Shown here: positions 36,478 through 46,600 of the stretch, in pieces | Layout: every line of letters begins with the position of its first letter | Numbering within the stretch: the stretch's first letter is position 1 | From: G963662675 sp963662675 | GTDB taxonomy: Bacteria; Bacteroidota; Bacteroidia; Bacteroidales; Prolixibacteraceae | Length of the DNA: 64,000 bases | NCBI GenBank assembly: GCA_963662675.2 | Contig: CAXXHP010000004.1 | Location: 248,001-312,000 of the forward strand | Direction: 5' to 3' | Made by a program: the position numbers and the translations under genes | The notes under the pieces: generated by a model | Told to the model about the DNA's origin: nothing | What the model saw: only the letters and a program-made list of their open reading frames with translations | Database searches by the model: none

Positions 36478-38643
36478 ATGGAAAATATTTGCCCACACGT
36501 TAAAGCCAAAGGATTGCCTGAAGAGACCAGCCTTTATGAACACCTGCTTTTAGTGAGTAAGGTTGCTGTAAAAATTGCACACTATTCAAATCTCGATTCG
36601 GAAACAGCAAGGCTTGGCGCTATTTTACACGACATCGGAAAAGCAAGTACCGTATTTCAAAAACGCCTGGATGATACAAAGATTCCAACTACTCCATTTC
36701 GGCATGAAATAGCCTCTTGTTTCTTTCTTTCATTATTTAATGAAGCAATGCATCCTCAGCTTATTGAAATGATTATTGCACATCATAAATCTGTTTTATA
36801 CGATACCAGAGACAAAGGAATTTTAGATCTAGAAGAAAATCGTGGCGATACTTTTGAACTGCACATCAAAGATTGGGAGGTATGGAAAGATGATGCCTTA
36901 ACAATACTACAATCATTTGGAATTGAAATCAGAGACATCAGTAAAGAGGAAGCCGAAGATAATTTCAATTTCGTTGTTGAATACTGCGAAAAGACAGTTA
37001 GAGAACGTGGCTTCTCGCAATGGCGTGGACTTTTAATGGCTGCCGATCATTTTGCTTCTGCCTTGTCTGGTAATACCGATGAATACCTCAGCCGAACTTT
37101 TACAATTCCTAATTTAAAATTCTTCAATCGGCAACATTCGTTGTATCCACTTTCGTTAAAAGACAGTACTTCAACTAAAAAACACACCATGGTAGTGGCT
37201 TGTACGGGTGCGGGTAAAACCGATTTCCTTTTTCGCAGGTGCAAAGGACGTGTGTTTTACACCCTGCCATTTCAGGCTTCCATTAATGCCATGTATAAAC
37301 GGGTAAAGAAGGATCTAAAACACGATAATCCTGAACTTGATATTCGATTGTTACATGCTGCATCGAGCATTATACTGGAAGGAAGTAAAAAAGAAGAAAA
37401 GATTATTCAGGGACATGTGGGTGCAGCCATAAAAGTATTGACTCCTCATCAGATTGCAGCCATAGCTTTTGGTACCAATGGTTACGAAGCCATGATTATG
37501 GACATTAAAGGTTGCGATGTTATTCTGGATGAAATTCACACTTATACTGATGTGACCCGGTCGATTGTATTGAAAATAATTGAAGTTTTAAAATATCTCA
37601 ATTGTAATATTCATATTGGTACGGCTACAATGCCAGGCATACTCTACGATAAAATTATTGCCATTTTAGGTAAAGAGAATGTTTATGAAGTGGCCTTATC
37701 AAAGAAAGAACTTGGGCTATTTAATCGACACACGATACATAAAATTGATAATTGGGAAAAAGCCGATTCAATTATTGGAGATGCACTTGCTGATCAAAAG
37801 AAAGTTTTAGTGGTTTGCAACCGTGTTAAAACAGCGCAAGATCAATACGCTCAATACAAATCTCAATTCCCCGAAATCCCAATTCTATTGCTTCATAGCC
37901 GATTCAAAAAATCGGATCGAAATGAGAAAGAACGATTGCTGCTGGGGCTAGATGATACGGGCAAAGAAACCGGAAATTTCAACACCTCGAATGAAGCATG
38001 TTTGGTCATCTCAACTCAGGTTGTTGAAGTGAGCATTGATATTAGTTTCGACTGTATGATTACCGAAGCTGCTCCACTTGATTCGATGGCACAGCGTTTT
38101 GGACGTGTTAACCGAAAACGATCGTCGGAAACCATTGGTCATTATAAACCAATTTATGTATTGGCTCCGCCTAAAGATGAAAAGGAAGCTTTACCCTATT
38201 CTCTTGAAATAATTCAACGCAGTTACGAGGCCTTACCCAATGGTGAGCTTTTAGATGAACCCGAATTACAAGTCAAAATTGATCAGGTATTTACCGAAAT
38301 CGATTTTCTGAAAATTGAACAACATTCAGTATTTAAGGAGAGCGGAAAATGGAGCATCGATAAATTAACACACAACCCAAAGGCCATCTTACTCGATTTA
38401 TTGAAGATTGACAGTGTAAGTTGCATTTGTGAGGCCGATGAAGAAATCTATCGGGAAAGCACCTACGAAGCACGTACCCGCATGGAAATCAGCACGCGCT
38501 ATTATGTAGTGAAAGACTTACGTCAACTGGATTGGGGGTCAAAACCTTTCATTGTACCCGATTCATCATACAATTCAGAAACCGGCTTCGATGTAACGTT
38601 AGCAAAAGCCTGCAATTACGATTCAGCATATTCATTTTTATAA
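36478..38643 (+). CDS. cas3: Cas3 nuclease-helicase
   Basis: Degrades DNA after Cascade binding. 721 residues: an N-terminal HD nuclease (LGAILHDIGKASTVFQKRLD near residue 55, with metal-binding HD; second His motif MIIAHHKSVLYD) and a superfamily 2 helicase. Walker A is CTGAGKTDFLFRR (about 242), motif II is VILDEIHTYTDV (DEIH, about 348), and motif V/VI reads ISTQVVEVSIDISFDCMI then MAQRFGRVNRKR. It sits in the middle of the operon between cas5 and the large-subunit gene rather than at the end of the effector genes, an unusual position for type I-B. Confidence 0.95.
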   Translation: MENICPHVKAKGLPEETSLYEHLLLVSKVAVKIAHYSNLDSETARLGAILHDIGKASTVFQKRLDDTKIPTTPFRHEIASCFFLSLFNEAMHPQLIEMIIAHHKSVLYDTRDKGILDLEENRGDTFELHIKDWEVWKDDALTILQSFGIEIRDISKEEAEDNFNFVVEYCEKTVRERGFSQWRGLLMAADHFASALSGNTDEYLSRTFTIPNLKFFNRQHSLYPLSLKDSTSTKKHTMVVACTGAGKTDFLFRRCKGRVFYTLPFQASINAMYKRVKKDLKHDNPELDIRLLHAASSIILEGSKKEEKIIQGHVGAAIKVLTPHQIAAIAFGTNGYEAMIMDIKGCDVILDEIHTYTDVTRSIVLKIIEVLKYLNCNIHIGTATMPGILYDKIIAILGKENVYEVALSKKELGLFNRHTIHKIDNWEKADSIIGDALADQKKVLVVCNRVKTAQDQYAQYKSQFPEIPILLLHSRFKKSDRNEKERLLLGLDDTGKETGNFNTSNEACLVISTQVVEVSIDISFDCMITEAAPLDSMAQRFGRVNRKRSSETIGHYKPIYVLAPPKDEKEALPYSLEIIQRSYEALPNGELLDEPELQVKIDQVFTEIDFLKIEQHSVFKESGKWSIDKLTHNPKAILLDLLKIDSVSCICEADEEIYRESTYEARTRMEISTRYYVVKDLRQLDWGSKPFIVPDSSYNSETGFDVTLAKACNYDSAYSFL

Positions 38644-38654
38644 AAAAACTAACT

Positions 38655-40514
38655 ATGATCGCAACAACCATAGGACGCACATTTTTAAATGCGTATAACG
38701 AAAGAGAAGGAACGAGTTACACAGCAAAAGAGTTCTTTGAGAAAGAATTCCATCCTCTATTTTATGGATCTCCAAAATATATGCAATGGATTACAAATTC
38801 TCCCTTTGTACAAGGACTAAGCTCTAATCCTAAAGGAGAATATGGTATTCGTGAAAAAATAAAAGAAGAAAATGGCAAGACTATGCTATTTTCTTCAGAT
38901 AGTGAAGCTGTAAAATTTTTTAAAAACAATATTGAGAAAAGAAAAGATTTTCTCTATTGTTTAATGCCAAAGTTTAATTTGACACAAAAGGCTATTGGGT
39001 ATTTATCCTCTATTGAACTACCAGATATTGAAGATCTAAAAAAAATAATTGTAAGCACAAATTTTAATGTCGAGTTATATTGTAAAAGAAATGATAACAA
39101 TAAATGGGTGTTTTCGGACCTTGGGATTCAAGAAATTTTAAAACAGAAGTTTAATTGTTATGAGGATGCTTTAATATTCTTTACAGAAAATTTTATTAAA
39201 ACTAAAGGGTTTTTTATCCAAAAAGACACTAACAAAATATCGAAAAAAGGAATTGAAATTATTAAGACCTTAAATGAAAATGAAAGAGAAAAATTGCTTG
39301 ATGATTTCAATAAGAAAGCCCAAAATGCGGTAAAAAATAATGAATTTGATGGATCTATTGCAATTGGATTCCCTGCATCAGAGATTGAAAGAACATCAAC
39401 TCAACTCAAATCAAATTTTCAGGTGGCATCAGGGCAAGTAACTGATATTAGTATTCAATACAAGGTTGACGATATTTATGCCTCCTGGATCGGAAATGGG
39501 TTAGGTATTGGGGTTGATGGGGGTTATACCATTTTTTTTGACAACCAATATATTCTTTATTCATTATTTGAAGGTTGGAAAATCTATCGTGAATTACTGG
39601 AGGATATTACAGTTAATCATCAAGGCAAACAAGTAGATACTTGGAATGGACAATGGTTAGCTTGTAGATATGATAAATATTATAATAATGAAAATGATTA
39701 TGCATCACTCCAAAATTTCATTCCATTTAACTCTAATGATGATGGTAGTATCAGTATAGCGACTGTTTCATGGTCTAAAATAATGTTTAAGATTTCTAGT
39801 TCTATCAAGCAAAAAGAAATTATAGGATTTATTGGAAATTTTGCTAAAACAAATAAAACCTTAGGCTTTTATCCCTTTTATTTTGCTGAAGCCAAAACTC
39901 TAATTAAATATTATAGAGTCCTTTTTGGAGATCAGGCAGCTATAGACGATGCTAAAGATTACGAATTAATTTATGGAAAATATATAAAGCGTGCTTGTGA
40001 ACTGGGTTCAATTGGCTTACAAGCACTTGAGCCAAAAGATTTGCGAAAGTACTTTGGTAATGATGCCAACTTGAAATTGATTAAACCATCAATAAAACTT
40101 AAGAATGGAGAATTAGAAGCGGATTTTCAATCCCGCAGAGAAAAAGCAGAAAAAAAAGATTACGACAATATAATTACTTACAGAACTTATAAAACCTGGT
40201 TATTAGCTATGATTACTAAAAACAAAGAAGAGTCGTTAGAATATACTGCCGAAGTAGCCAATGCACTTCATGCGTATAGATCTGAAGCAACAAAAAACGA
40301 TAGGAAAAATCTAATTCAGTCGGAGTTGCTGGTTGCAAAATCTAAAAAAACATTTTTAGATGCCCTCACAACAGTGATAAAGGAAGTTGATACAAGCTCA
40401 CTTGAGCTGTTTAAAGAATTACGAGACAGAGTTCATCTGATGTCAGCCGAAGACTTTGGCTACTTTGTGGTGCTGTTGAAATTTGATTATGCTTATGCCG
40501 AAAGAAATCTCTAA
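38655..40514 (+). CDS. Cas8-like large subunit of the effector (type I-B variant)
   Basis: 619 residues from the ATG at 38655, 11 bases after the cas3 stop. The large subunit recognises the PAM and starts target unwinding. Assignment rests on position beside cas7, length, and the general layout of Cas8b (mixed N-terminus such as SDSEAVKFFKNNIEKRKDFL, a central Gly-rich part NGLGIGVDGGYTIFFDN, and a helical C-terminus). No catalytic motif is expected or seen. The last 100 residues (MITKNKEESLEYTAEVANAL ... FGYFVVLLKFDYAYAER) are helical like a small subunit, and an in-frame ATG at 40209 could start a separate Cas11. The gene is more AT-rich than cas3 and cas1 around it. Confidence 0.75.
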   Translation: MIATTIGRTFLNAYNEREGTSYTAKEFFEKEFHPLFYGSPKYMQWITNSPFVQGLSSNPKGEYGIREKIKEENGKTMLFSSDSEAVKFFKNNIEKRKDFLYCLMPKFNLTQKAIGYLSSIELPDIEDLKKIIVSTNFNVELYCKRNDNNKWVFSDLGIQEILKQKFNCYEDALIFFTENFIKTKGFFIQKDTNKISKKGIEIIKTLNENEREKLLDDFNKKAQNAVKNNEFDGSIAIGFPASEIERTSTQLKSNFQVASGQVTDISIQYKVDDIYASWIGNGLGIGVDGGYTIFFDNQYILYSLFEGWKIYRELLEDITVNHQGKQVDTWNGQWLACRYDKYYNNENDYASLQNFIPFNSNDDGSISIATVSWSKIMFKISSSIKQKEIIGFIGNFAKTNKTLGFYPFYFAEAKTLIKYYRVLFGDQAAIDDAKDYELIYGKYIKRACELGSIGLQALEPKDLRKYFGNDANLKLIKPSIKLKNGELEADFQSRREKAEKKDYDNIITYRTYKTWLLAMITKNKEESLEYTAEVANALHAYRSEATKNDRKNLIQSELLVAKSKKTFLDALTTVIKEVDTSSLELFKELRDRVHLMSAEDFGYFVVLLKFDYAYAERNL

Positions 40515-40534
40515 CCCAATAAAAACTTTAAAAG

Positions 40535-41611
40535 ATGAGTACAATTTATATTAGAACATTAAAAAGAGCAGAACACACCGTTTTTTGTGTAGCAAATGGG
40601 CAAAAAACCTATTACGATCCCCAATTTAATACATATATTCCCTATTCAAGTGGACAGCAGGTTAAACGGTCACTAATTGATTCATTGATGATTAATTTAA
40701 ATGAAATGCGATCTCCAACTACTTTCTATCACAACCTTATGAAAGATGGGAAAATTGAAGAGGCAGAAGTCCATGGAACTTGTGATCCTGAAAATTTAGA
40801 TCAATTAATTGGCGGATGGATGAAAACAGCACAAAAAGATGAAGATGGACAAAAAACTCGAACACTAAAAAGAAGAAGCCCCTTCTCAATCTCGTCAATG
40901 AGAGGACTACATCCTTTATTAGCAGGAGTCAAACCGGAAAATATATCCTTTGATAGGAGTGAAATTCCAAATAATAAAATCATTGTAAAAAACACATCGG
41001 GAAAAGTTCTAACGGATGAAGAAATTCAGGATGTACTAAAAGGACAAGATCGTAGCTTAAATAGAAAATGGATTCAAAACAAAGGTGGTTCTACGAATAG
41101 GGCTACTGGTCTTTTTGTTCAAGATATGGCCATCGATCTGCGTCGTCTTTTCTGTGTGTTATTGAATAAACTGGAACCGGAGATTACCGATGAAACCGAA
41201 GCCAAATTGCGCGATGCCGGATGGGAAGAAACACAAACCGTTTTTGGAACTTGTTTAGTAGCTCCTAAATCGATTCGCGAAAAATTAATTCCAGCTTTGG
41301 CACATGCCATTATTAACTGGACCATTACTTCAAACCAGTCGCGCACTTTCAGTTTAATGGAAACACTGGCCGTTTCAATTTCTGACAATGCGAATAGAAT
41401 TGCAGGAAGTATTCGTGCCAAATTAAAAGAAGAGGAAGAAAATAAGGCAGAACCAATCATTGAAGAAAATATGCAGGGTGTTGAATCGTTTGTTACGCTT
41501 TCGGCAGGTGGATACGTACGTACAAAAATAGAATCGGCCGATGCTCTCGATCGCGCCGAACAAGCCCTCATCGATCAAATGCTGGCTTTCGAATATGAAA
41601 AACAGTTGTAG
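40535..41611 (+). CDS. cas7: Cas7 backbone subunit of the effector
   Basis: 358 residues. The backbone protein coats the crRNA in several copies and spaces its bases. The N-terminus (YIRTLKRAEHTVFCVANGQK) starts the RRM strand; SSMRGLHPLLAGVKPENISF and a positively charged centre (RSLNRKWIQNKGGSTNRATG) follow; QSRTFSLMETLAVSISDNAN is the C-terminal helix/strand pattern of the DevR/Cas7 family. It starts 20 bases after the large-subunit gene. Bases 40535 to about 41100 look AT-richer than the second half. It ends before a hairpin and the adaptation genes. Confidence 0.85.
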   Translation: MSTIYIRTLKRAEHTVFCVANGQKTYYDPQFNTYIPYSSGQQVKRSLIDSLMINLNEMRSPTTFYHNLMKDGKIEEAEVHGTCDPENLDQLIGGWMKTAQKDEDGQKTRTLKRRSPFSISSMRGLHPLLAGVKPENISFDRSEIPNNKIIVKNTSGKVLTDEEIQDVLKGQDRSLNRKWIQNKGGSTNRATGLFVQDMAIDLRRLFCVLLNKLEPEITDETEAKLRDAGWEETQTVFGTCLVAPKSIREKLIPALAHAIINWTITSNQSRTFSLMETLAVSISDNANRIAGSIRAKLKEEEENKAEPIIEENMQGVESFVTLSAGGYVRTKIESADALDRAEQALIDQMLAFEYEKQL

Positions 41612-41638
41612 TTTAATTGAATAATTACTAGCCTGATT

Positions 41639-41663
41639 GAGCCTGATTTTTACAATCAGGCTC
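41639..41663 (+). terminator. Hairpin between cas7 and cas4
   Basis: GAGCCTGATT (41639-41648) pairs with AATCAGGCTC (41654-41663), loop TTTAC, followed by CTATTTTTAAT. A partial copy, TAGCCTGATTGA, lies just upstream (41629-41640). The T tract is interrupted, so it may be an attenuator rather than a full stop. Confidence 0.55.
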
Positions 41664-41686
41664 ACCTATTTTTAATATTCAACCCC

Positions 41687-42199
41687 ATGCAAATAACCGG
41701 CACCCACTTTAACTATTATATGATTTGCCACCGCAAACTTTGGTTGTTTGCTAATGGCATTAATATGGAATCGACCTCCGACTTGGTTTACGAGGGAAAG
41801 TTGTTGCACGAAACTTCATATCCGCGCCGAAGTGAGAAATACCAGGAGATTGCAATTGATGGTATCAAAATCGACTATTACGATGCAAAGAATAAGGTTG
41901 TCCACGAAATCAAAAAATCGGACAAACACGAGGAGGCTCACGAATGGCAGGTAAAATATTACTTGTACGTGATGGAGCAGAATGGGATAACAGGATGCAC
42001 AGGACTATTGGAGTATCCTCGCCTGCATAAAACCGACGAAGTACTGCTGACTATTCCGGACAGGGAAGCCATTCGTGAAATGCTGGAAAAAATAGGACAT
42101 ATCATTCATGGAGTACAGTGTCCGGAGCGTATCCTAAAATCGAAGTGTAAAAATTGCAGTTATTTTGATTTTTGCTGGAGTGGGGAGGACGAATCATGA
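41687..42199 (+). CDS. cas4: Cas4 spacer-acquisition nuclease
   Basis: Trims prespacers at the PAM side during integration. 170 residues of the RecB fold with an iron-sulfur cluster: Cys14 in YYMICHRKLWLF and Cys154, Cys157, Cys163 in CKNCSYFDFCW bind the 4Fe-4S. The nuclease motifs are GIKIDYYD (metal-binding Asp), VHEIKKSDK and HEWQVKYYLYVME (QxxxY). Its stop overlaps the cas1 ATG by 4 bases (ATGA), so cas4 and cas1 are translationally coupled. A 75-base gap with a hairpin separates it from cas7. Confidence 0.94.
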   Translation: MQITGTHFNYYMICHRKLWLFANGINMESTSDLVYEGKLLHETSYPRRSEKYQEIAIDGIKIDYYDAKNKVVHEIKKSDKHEEAHEWQVKYYLYVMEQNGITGCTGLLEYPRLHKTDEVLLTIPDREAIREMLEKIGHIIHGVQCPERILKSKCKNCSYFDFCWSGEDES

Positions 42200-43200
42200 A
42201 GAAAACCTATTATCTGTTTAATCCCGGGCGGTTGCAACGTCGTGATAATACCCTGAAATTTACTCCTTACGACGAGGATGGCAACGAACAAAAACCACGT
42301 TTCCTACCTGTTGAAAATGTAGGCGAATTGTACTGTTTTGGCAATCTGGAAGCCAATTCGGCTTTGTACAATTTTCTGGGACAAGAGCAAATCCCCATTC
42401 ATTTTTTCGATTACTACGAAAATTACACCGGGTCGTTTATGCCCCGTGAAGCCTTAATTTCAGGGAAGATGCTCGTTGCACAGGTCAAATGTCAGCAAAA
42501 CAAGAAAAAGCGGATTGATTTGGCACAACGAATCCTCGATGGAGCAAGTTTCAATATGGTTAAAAACCTGAAGTATTATAATAACCGGGGGAAAGATCTG
42601 GAGCCAATTATTGAAACAATTGAATTACTCTCTGCAAAAATACCCGGCACAAGTGCCATTGATGAGCTTATGGGCATAGAAGGCAACATCCGCAAAAACT
42701 ATTATGAAGCCTTCGAACTAATTATTAATGATTTTAGCATGAATGGACGAAGTTACCGTCCTCCGCAAAATGAGGTTAATGCATTAATTTCGTTTGGAAA
42801 TATGATGTGCTACAGCCAGTGTTTGCGAGCTATTCACCAAACCCAACTGAACCCGACTATCAGCTTTCTGCATGAGCCGGGGGAACGTCGATTCTCTTTG
42901 TCACTTGATTTGGCCGAGATTTTCAAACCACTACTGGTTGACCGGATCATTTTTAAGGTGATGAACAAAAAGATGGTTCAACCTTATCATTTCGAAGAAC
43001 AGCTAAACCGGGTAATACTAAAAACAAATGGAAAGAAAACAGTTGTTCAGGCCTTCGAAGATCGTTTGTTAGAAACCATTAAACACCGTACTTTAAATCG
43101 TTCGGTGAGCTACAAGCACCTGATTAAATTGGAGTGCTACAAAATCCAAAAACATTTATTGGAGATTGAAGAATACAAACCTTTTAAAATGTGGTGGTAA
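42196..43200 (+). CDS. cas1: Cas1 integrase
   Basis: Joins new spacers to the array. 334 residues from the ATG at 42196. N-terminal beta domain (YYLFNPGRLQRRDNTLKF); catalytic Glu in LMGIEGNIRKNYYEAF (about residue 160), His in PTISFLHEPGERRFSLSLDL (about 227) and the following acidic residues in DLAEIFKPLLVDRIIF (about 240). All three metal-ligand positions are intact, so adaptation should be possible. It overlaps cas4 by 4 bases and cas2 by 1 base (TAATG). Confidence 0.97.
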   Translation: MKKTYYLFNPGRLQRRDNTLKFTPYDEDGNEQKPRFLPVENVGELYCFGNLEANSALYNFLGQEQIPIHFFDYYENYTGSFMPREALISGKMLVAQVKCQQNKKKRIDLAQRILDGASFNMVKNLKYYNNRGKDLEPIIETIELLSAKIPGTSAIDELMGIEGNIRKNYYEAFELIINDFSMNGRSYRPPQNEVNALISFGNMMCYSQCLRAIHQTQLNPTISFLHEPGERRFSLSLDLAEIFKPLLVDRIIFKVMNKKMVQPYHFEEQLNRVILKTNGKKTVVQAFEDRLLETIKHRTLNRSVSYKHLIKLECYKIQKHLLEIEEYKPFKMWW

Positions 43201-43463
43201 TGTATGTAATTGCTGTTTACGATGTGGGTAAAAGAAGGGGAGGTAAGATGTTGAAACTTTGCCGAAAATATTTGAATTGGATACAGAATTCGGTGTTTGA
43301 AGGTGAGATTACTGAGGCCAAATTACTGGAACTGAAATATGAAGCAATGTTGATTATGGATGAGGAAACCGATAGCCTGATTTTTTTTAAGACCCGACAG
43401 GAGAAGTGGCTTGACAAGGAAATTGTTGGACATGAGCGCCAAAATCTGGATACTTTTCTATAA
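43200..43463 (+). CDS. cas2: Cas2 adaptation subunit
   Basis: 87 residues from the ATG that shares its A with the cas1 stop. Small ferredoxin-fold dimer that bridges two Cas1 dimers. The first strand MYVIAVYDVGKRRGGK carries the conserved Asp at residue 8; KLCRKYLNWIQNSVFEGEIT is the family helix. The protein is followed 225 bases later by the first CRISPR repeat, so the leader lies in between. Confidence 0.94.
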   Translation: MYVIAVYDVGKRRGGKMLKLCRKYLNWIQNSVFEGEITEAKLLELKYEAMLIMDEETDSLIFFKTRQEKWLDKEIVGHERQNLDTFL

Positions 43464-43688
43464 AGCTTGTTGTCGATCGCTTTTAATACGAGCAAAACAG
43501 ATATAAATAGACAATAAAAGGGTCTATTAAAGTTCTTTGACATGTTGAAAATAAGCGACTTATATCTGCTTGTCGATTCCCTGATGAAAATACGCCTTAA
43601 GGGATCGACAATTTTTTAGCATAAAAAAACTATGTTTGCAAAAGTTAATCTATTGAAGATGAACTTATTTTTTTGAGCCGTCGAACGG
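43464..43688 (+). promoter_or_regulatory. CRISPR leader
   Basis: 225 AT-rich bases between cas2 and the first repeat. They contain a candidate promoter (TTTG at 43536-43539, TATATCTG at 43561-43568, one mismatch from TAnnTTTG, 21-base spacer), three copies of a TTGTCGAT motif (43470 direct, 43570 direct, 43611 inverted) of which the last two form a stem-loop ending in six T (43570-43617), and a 5-bp stem AGCCG/CGGCT (43676-43690) that ends inside the first repeat. The orientation agrees with the repeat's 3' ATTGAAAT tag. Confidence 0.75.
43570..43617 (+). terminator. Leader stem-loop with T run
   Basis: TTGTCGATTCCCT (43570-43582) pairs with AAGGGATCGACAA (43599-43611), one bulge, followed by TTTTTT to 43617. 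Either a terminator of the cas transcript or a leader element bound by the adaptation machinery. Confidence 0.55.
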
Positions 43689-46600
43689 CTTCTAATCGTA
43701 CCATACTGGAATTGAAATTTAGGTATAATCACCTCCACCGCTGGGTTCAATAAACTTCTAATCGTACCATACTGGAATTGAAATTTGCAAGTAGCATTGT
43801 TTCTTGAAGATCAGAAATTGCTTCTAATCGTACCATACTGGAATTGAAATTTATTAACTAAAGGCAATTTAACAGAAAGCATAACACTTCTAATCGTACC
43901 ATACTGGAATTGAAATCTCTTAATACTGGTTGGTGGGTTTGTTGTCCCCCAACTTCTAATCGTACCATACTGGAATTGAAATTGATACGTTAACTTATGC
44001 GTTACTTTTTGAGGTTTCTTCTAATCGTACCATACTGGAATTGAAATTAACGAGTTGAATGATAGTGTTGGCACTTTAAAGCCCTTCTAATCGTACCATA
44101 CTGGAATTGAAATTGAGTATAACGTGTGGTTTTTTGAGAACGAGAGTGCTTCTAATCGTACCATACTGGAATTGAAATATCGGTGGATGTGTGGATGACA
44201 GTACCCTCCTCAATCTTCTAATCGTACCATACTGGAATTGAAATAGGAGAATTCGATTTGGTAACTGATCCCGTAAATGCTTCTAATCGTACCATACTGG
44301 AATTGAAATTCGCACTCCTCAAAATAGAACAGTACTGGCTTCATCTTCTAATCGTACCATACTGGAATTGAAATCAGGGACATCATTTTGGGACACGGAA
44401 GCACATACCCTTCTAATCGTACCATACTGGAATTGAAATTACGTTACCATCCAGTTGCACGTGTAAAATGTGCACTTCTAATCGTACCATACTGGAATTG
44501 AAATTTCTCTGTCAGAGCTGTGCCATTAATTCCTGATAAACTTCTAATCGTACCATACTGGAATTGAAATAAATTTATTAGCGATACTAAAACTGAAAGT
44601 TGGGTCTTCTAATCGTACCATACTGGAATTGAAATGTTATTGTTATTGACCTTCCTATCCGGCACGCTTTCTTCTAATCGTACCATACTGGAATTGAAAT
44701 TTAGGTCTGACAATTCTTGAACAGAACCACCTATCCTTCTAATCGTACCATACTGGAATTGAAATTCATACTAAATGTTATTTCGGTTAAAAGTAAACAA
44801 TCTTCTAATCGTACCATACTGGAATTGAAATTACAGGAGTCGCCTCCCCGTCAAATTCATAATAACTTCTAATCGTACCATACTGGAATTGAAATTCGTC
44901 ACTACGCGCCCCGTTTTTGCGCCTTCACTGCTTCTAATCGTACCATACTGGAATTGAAATGCAGATGGCAGCCGAGGACAAACAACGCAGGGAATCTTCT
45001 AATCGTACCATACTGGAATTGAAATTTGTTTGGGCGATCACATCAAGGTTAGGCATAATACTTCTAATCGTACCATACTGGAATTGAAATTAGTACATAA
45101 AATTTGATAAAAGCACGGTGCCTTCCTTCTAATCGTACCATACTGGAATTGAAATAGGAATTAGCAAATAATGTTGACGAAACAATAACCCTTCTAATCG
45201 TACCATACTGGAATTGAAATCACAAAAGAAGTTACTCATCATCTTTTGCACTTACAACTTCTAATCGTACCATACTGGAATTGAAATGAAAATAAAACCA
45301 TGCTATTTTCTTCTATTTCTTTTCTTCTAATCGTACCATACTGGAATTGAAATATGAAACATTCACATAGTTCCAATTTAACGCAATTTCTTCTAATCGT
45401 ACCATACTGGAATTGAAATTTAATGACAATGTTGAAATCACCATTTTTTTTACACTTCTAATCGTACCATACTGGAATTGAAATCTACCTTACCCAGTTA
45501 AGATCTTCGGGATCACATCTTCTAATCGTACCATACTGGAATTGAAATTGTTCGTCAAATTCTTTTATAGCGTCAATTATACCACTTCTAATCGTACCAT
45601 ACTGGAATTGAAATTGGCAAAAAAGGCTTCAAACTCATCCTCGCTCATTCTTCTAATCGTACCATACTGGAATTGAAATGAATCTGTTCGCGCTCAAAAT
45701 CTTCATATTTTTCACTTCTAATCGTACCATACTGGAATTGAAATATGTAAGATAATGCTCATCGCTCATCTTTTCGTCCCCTTCTAATCGTACCATACTG
45801 GAATTGAAATTATCCAGATGCACGTTTCATCCCAAATGATATGACTTCTAATCGTACCATACTGGAATTGAAATGGCATACAACACTGTATATAATTCAT
45901 GGCTGAAACTTCTAATCGTACCATACTGGAATTGAAATGCCCCAAAATACCCTTTAATGAATACTGGACTACTCTTCTAATCGTACCATACTGGAATTGA
46001 AATCTAGGTGTAAAGTCGTAGGTCATCCATTCATTAGTCTTCTAATCGTACCATACTGGAATTGAAATTGCTTTGTTGATTATGATTTCCGAGACGGAAC
46101 GACTTCTAATCGTACCATACTGGAATTGAAATACTGAGCTTTGGCATTATATGATTTTACGCTTATGCTTCTAATCGTACCATACTGGAATTGAAATGCG
46201 GTCAATTAACTAGATGTGCTTAGGCACTCGCTCTTCTAATCGTACCATACTGGAATTGAAATCTTATAACCATGAGCATGGCCGTGAAGCGGTTTACTTC
46301 TAATCGTACCATACTGGAATTGAAATACAACAGAAGACGAAACTCAATACTTTAATTGGATCTTCTAATCGTACCATACTGGAATTGAAATCTGGAAATT
46401 CAATAAAAACAATAACTGCTACAAGCTTCTAATCGTACCATACTGGAATTGAAATCGAAGCTCCAATAAAGAGCTGACAATCAGGTTGTCTTCTAATCGT
46501 ACCATACTGGAATTGAAATTGGTTCTTTCACGCTTACCGAATCAACGGGAGTACTTCTAATCGTACCATACTGGAATTGAAATTTGGCAAACTGCAATAA

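Noticed and set aside
43719..43754. Similarity of spacers 1, 16 and 55, which all start TTAGGT
   Set aside because: Only the first six bases agree; the rest differ, so chance is enough.
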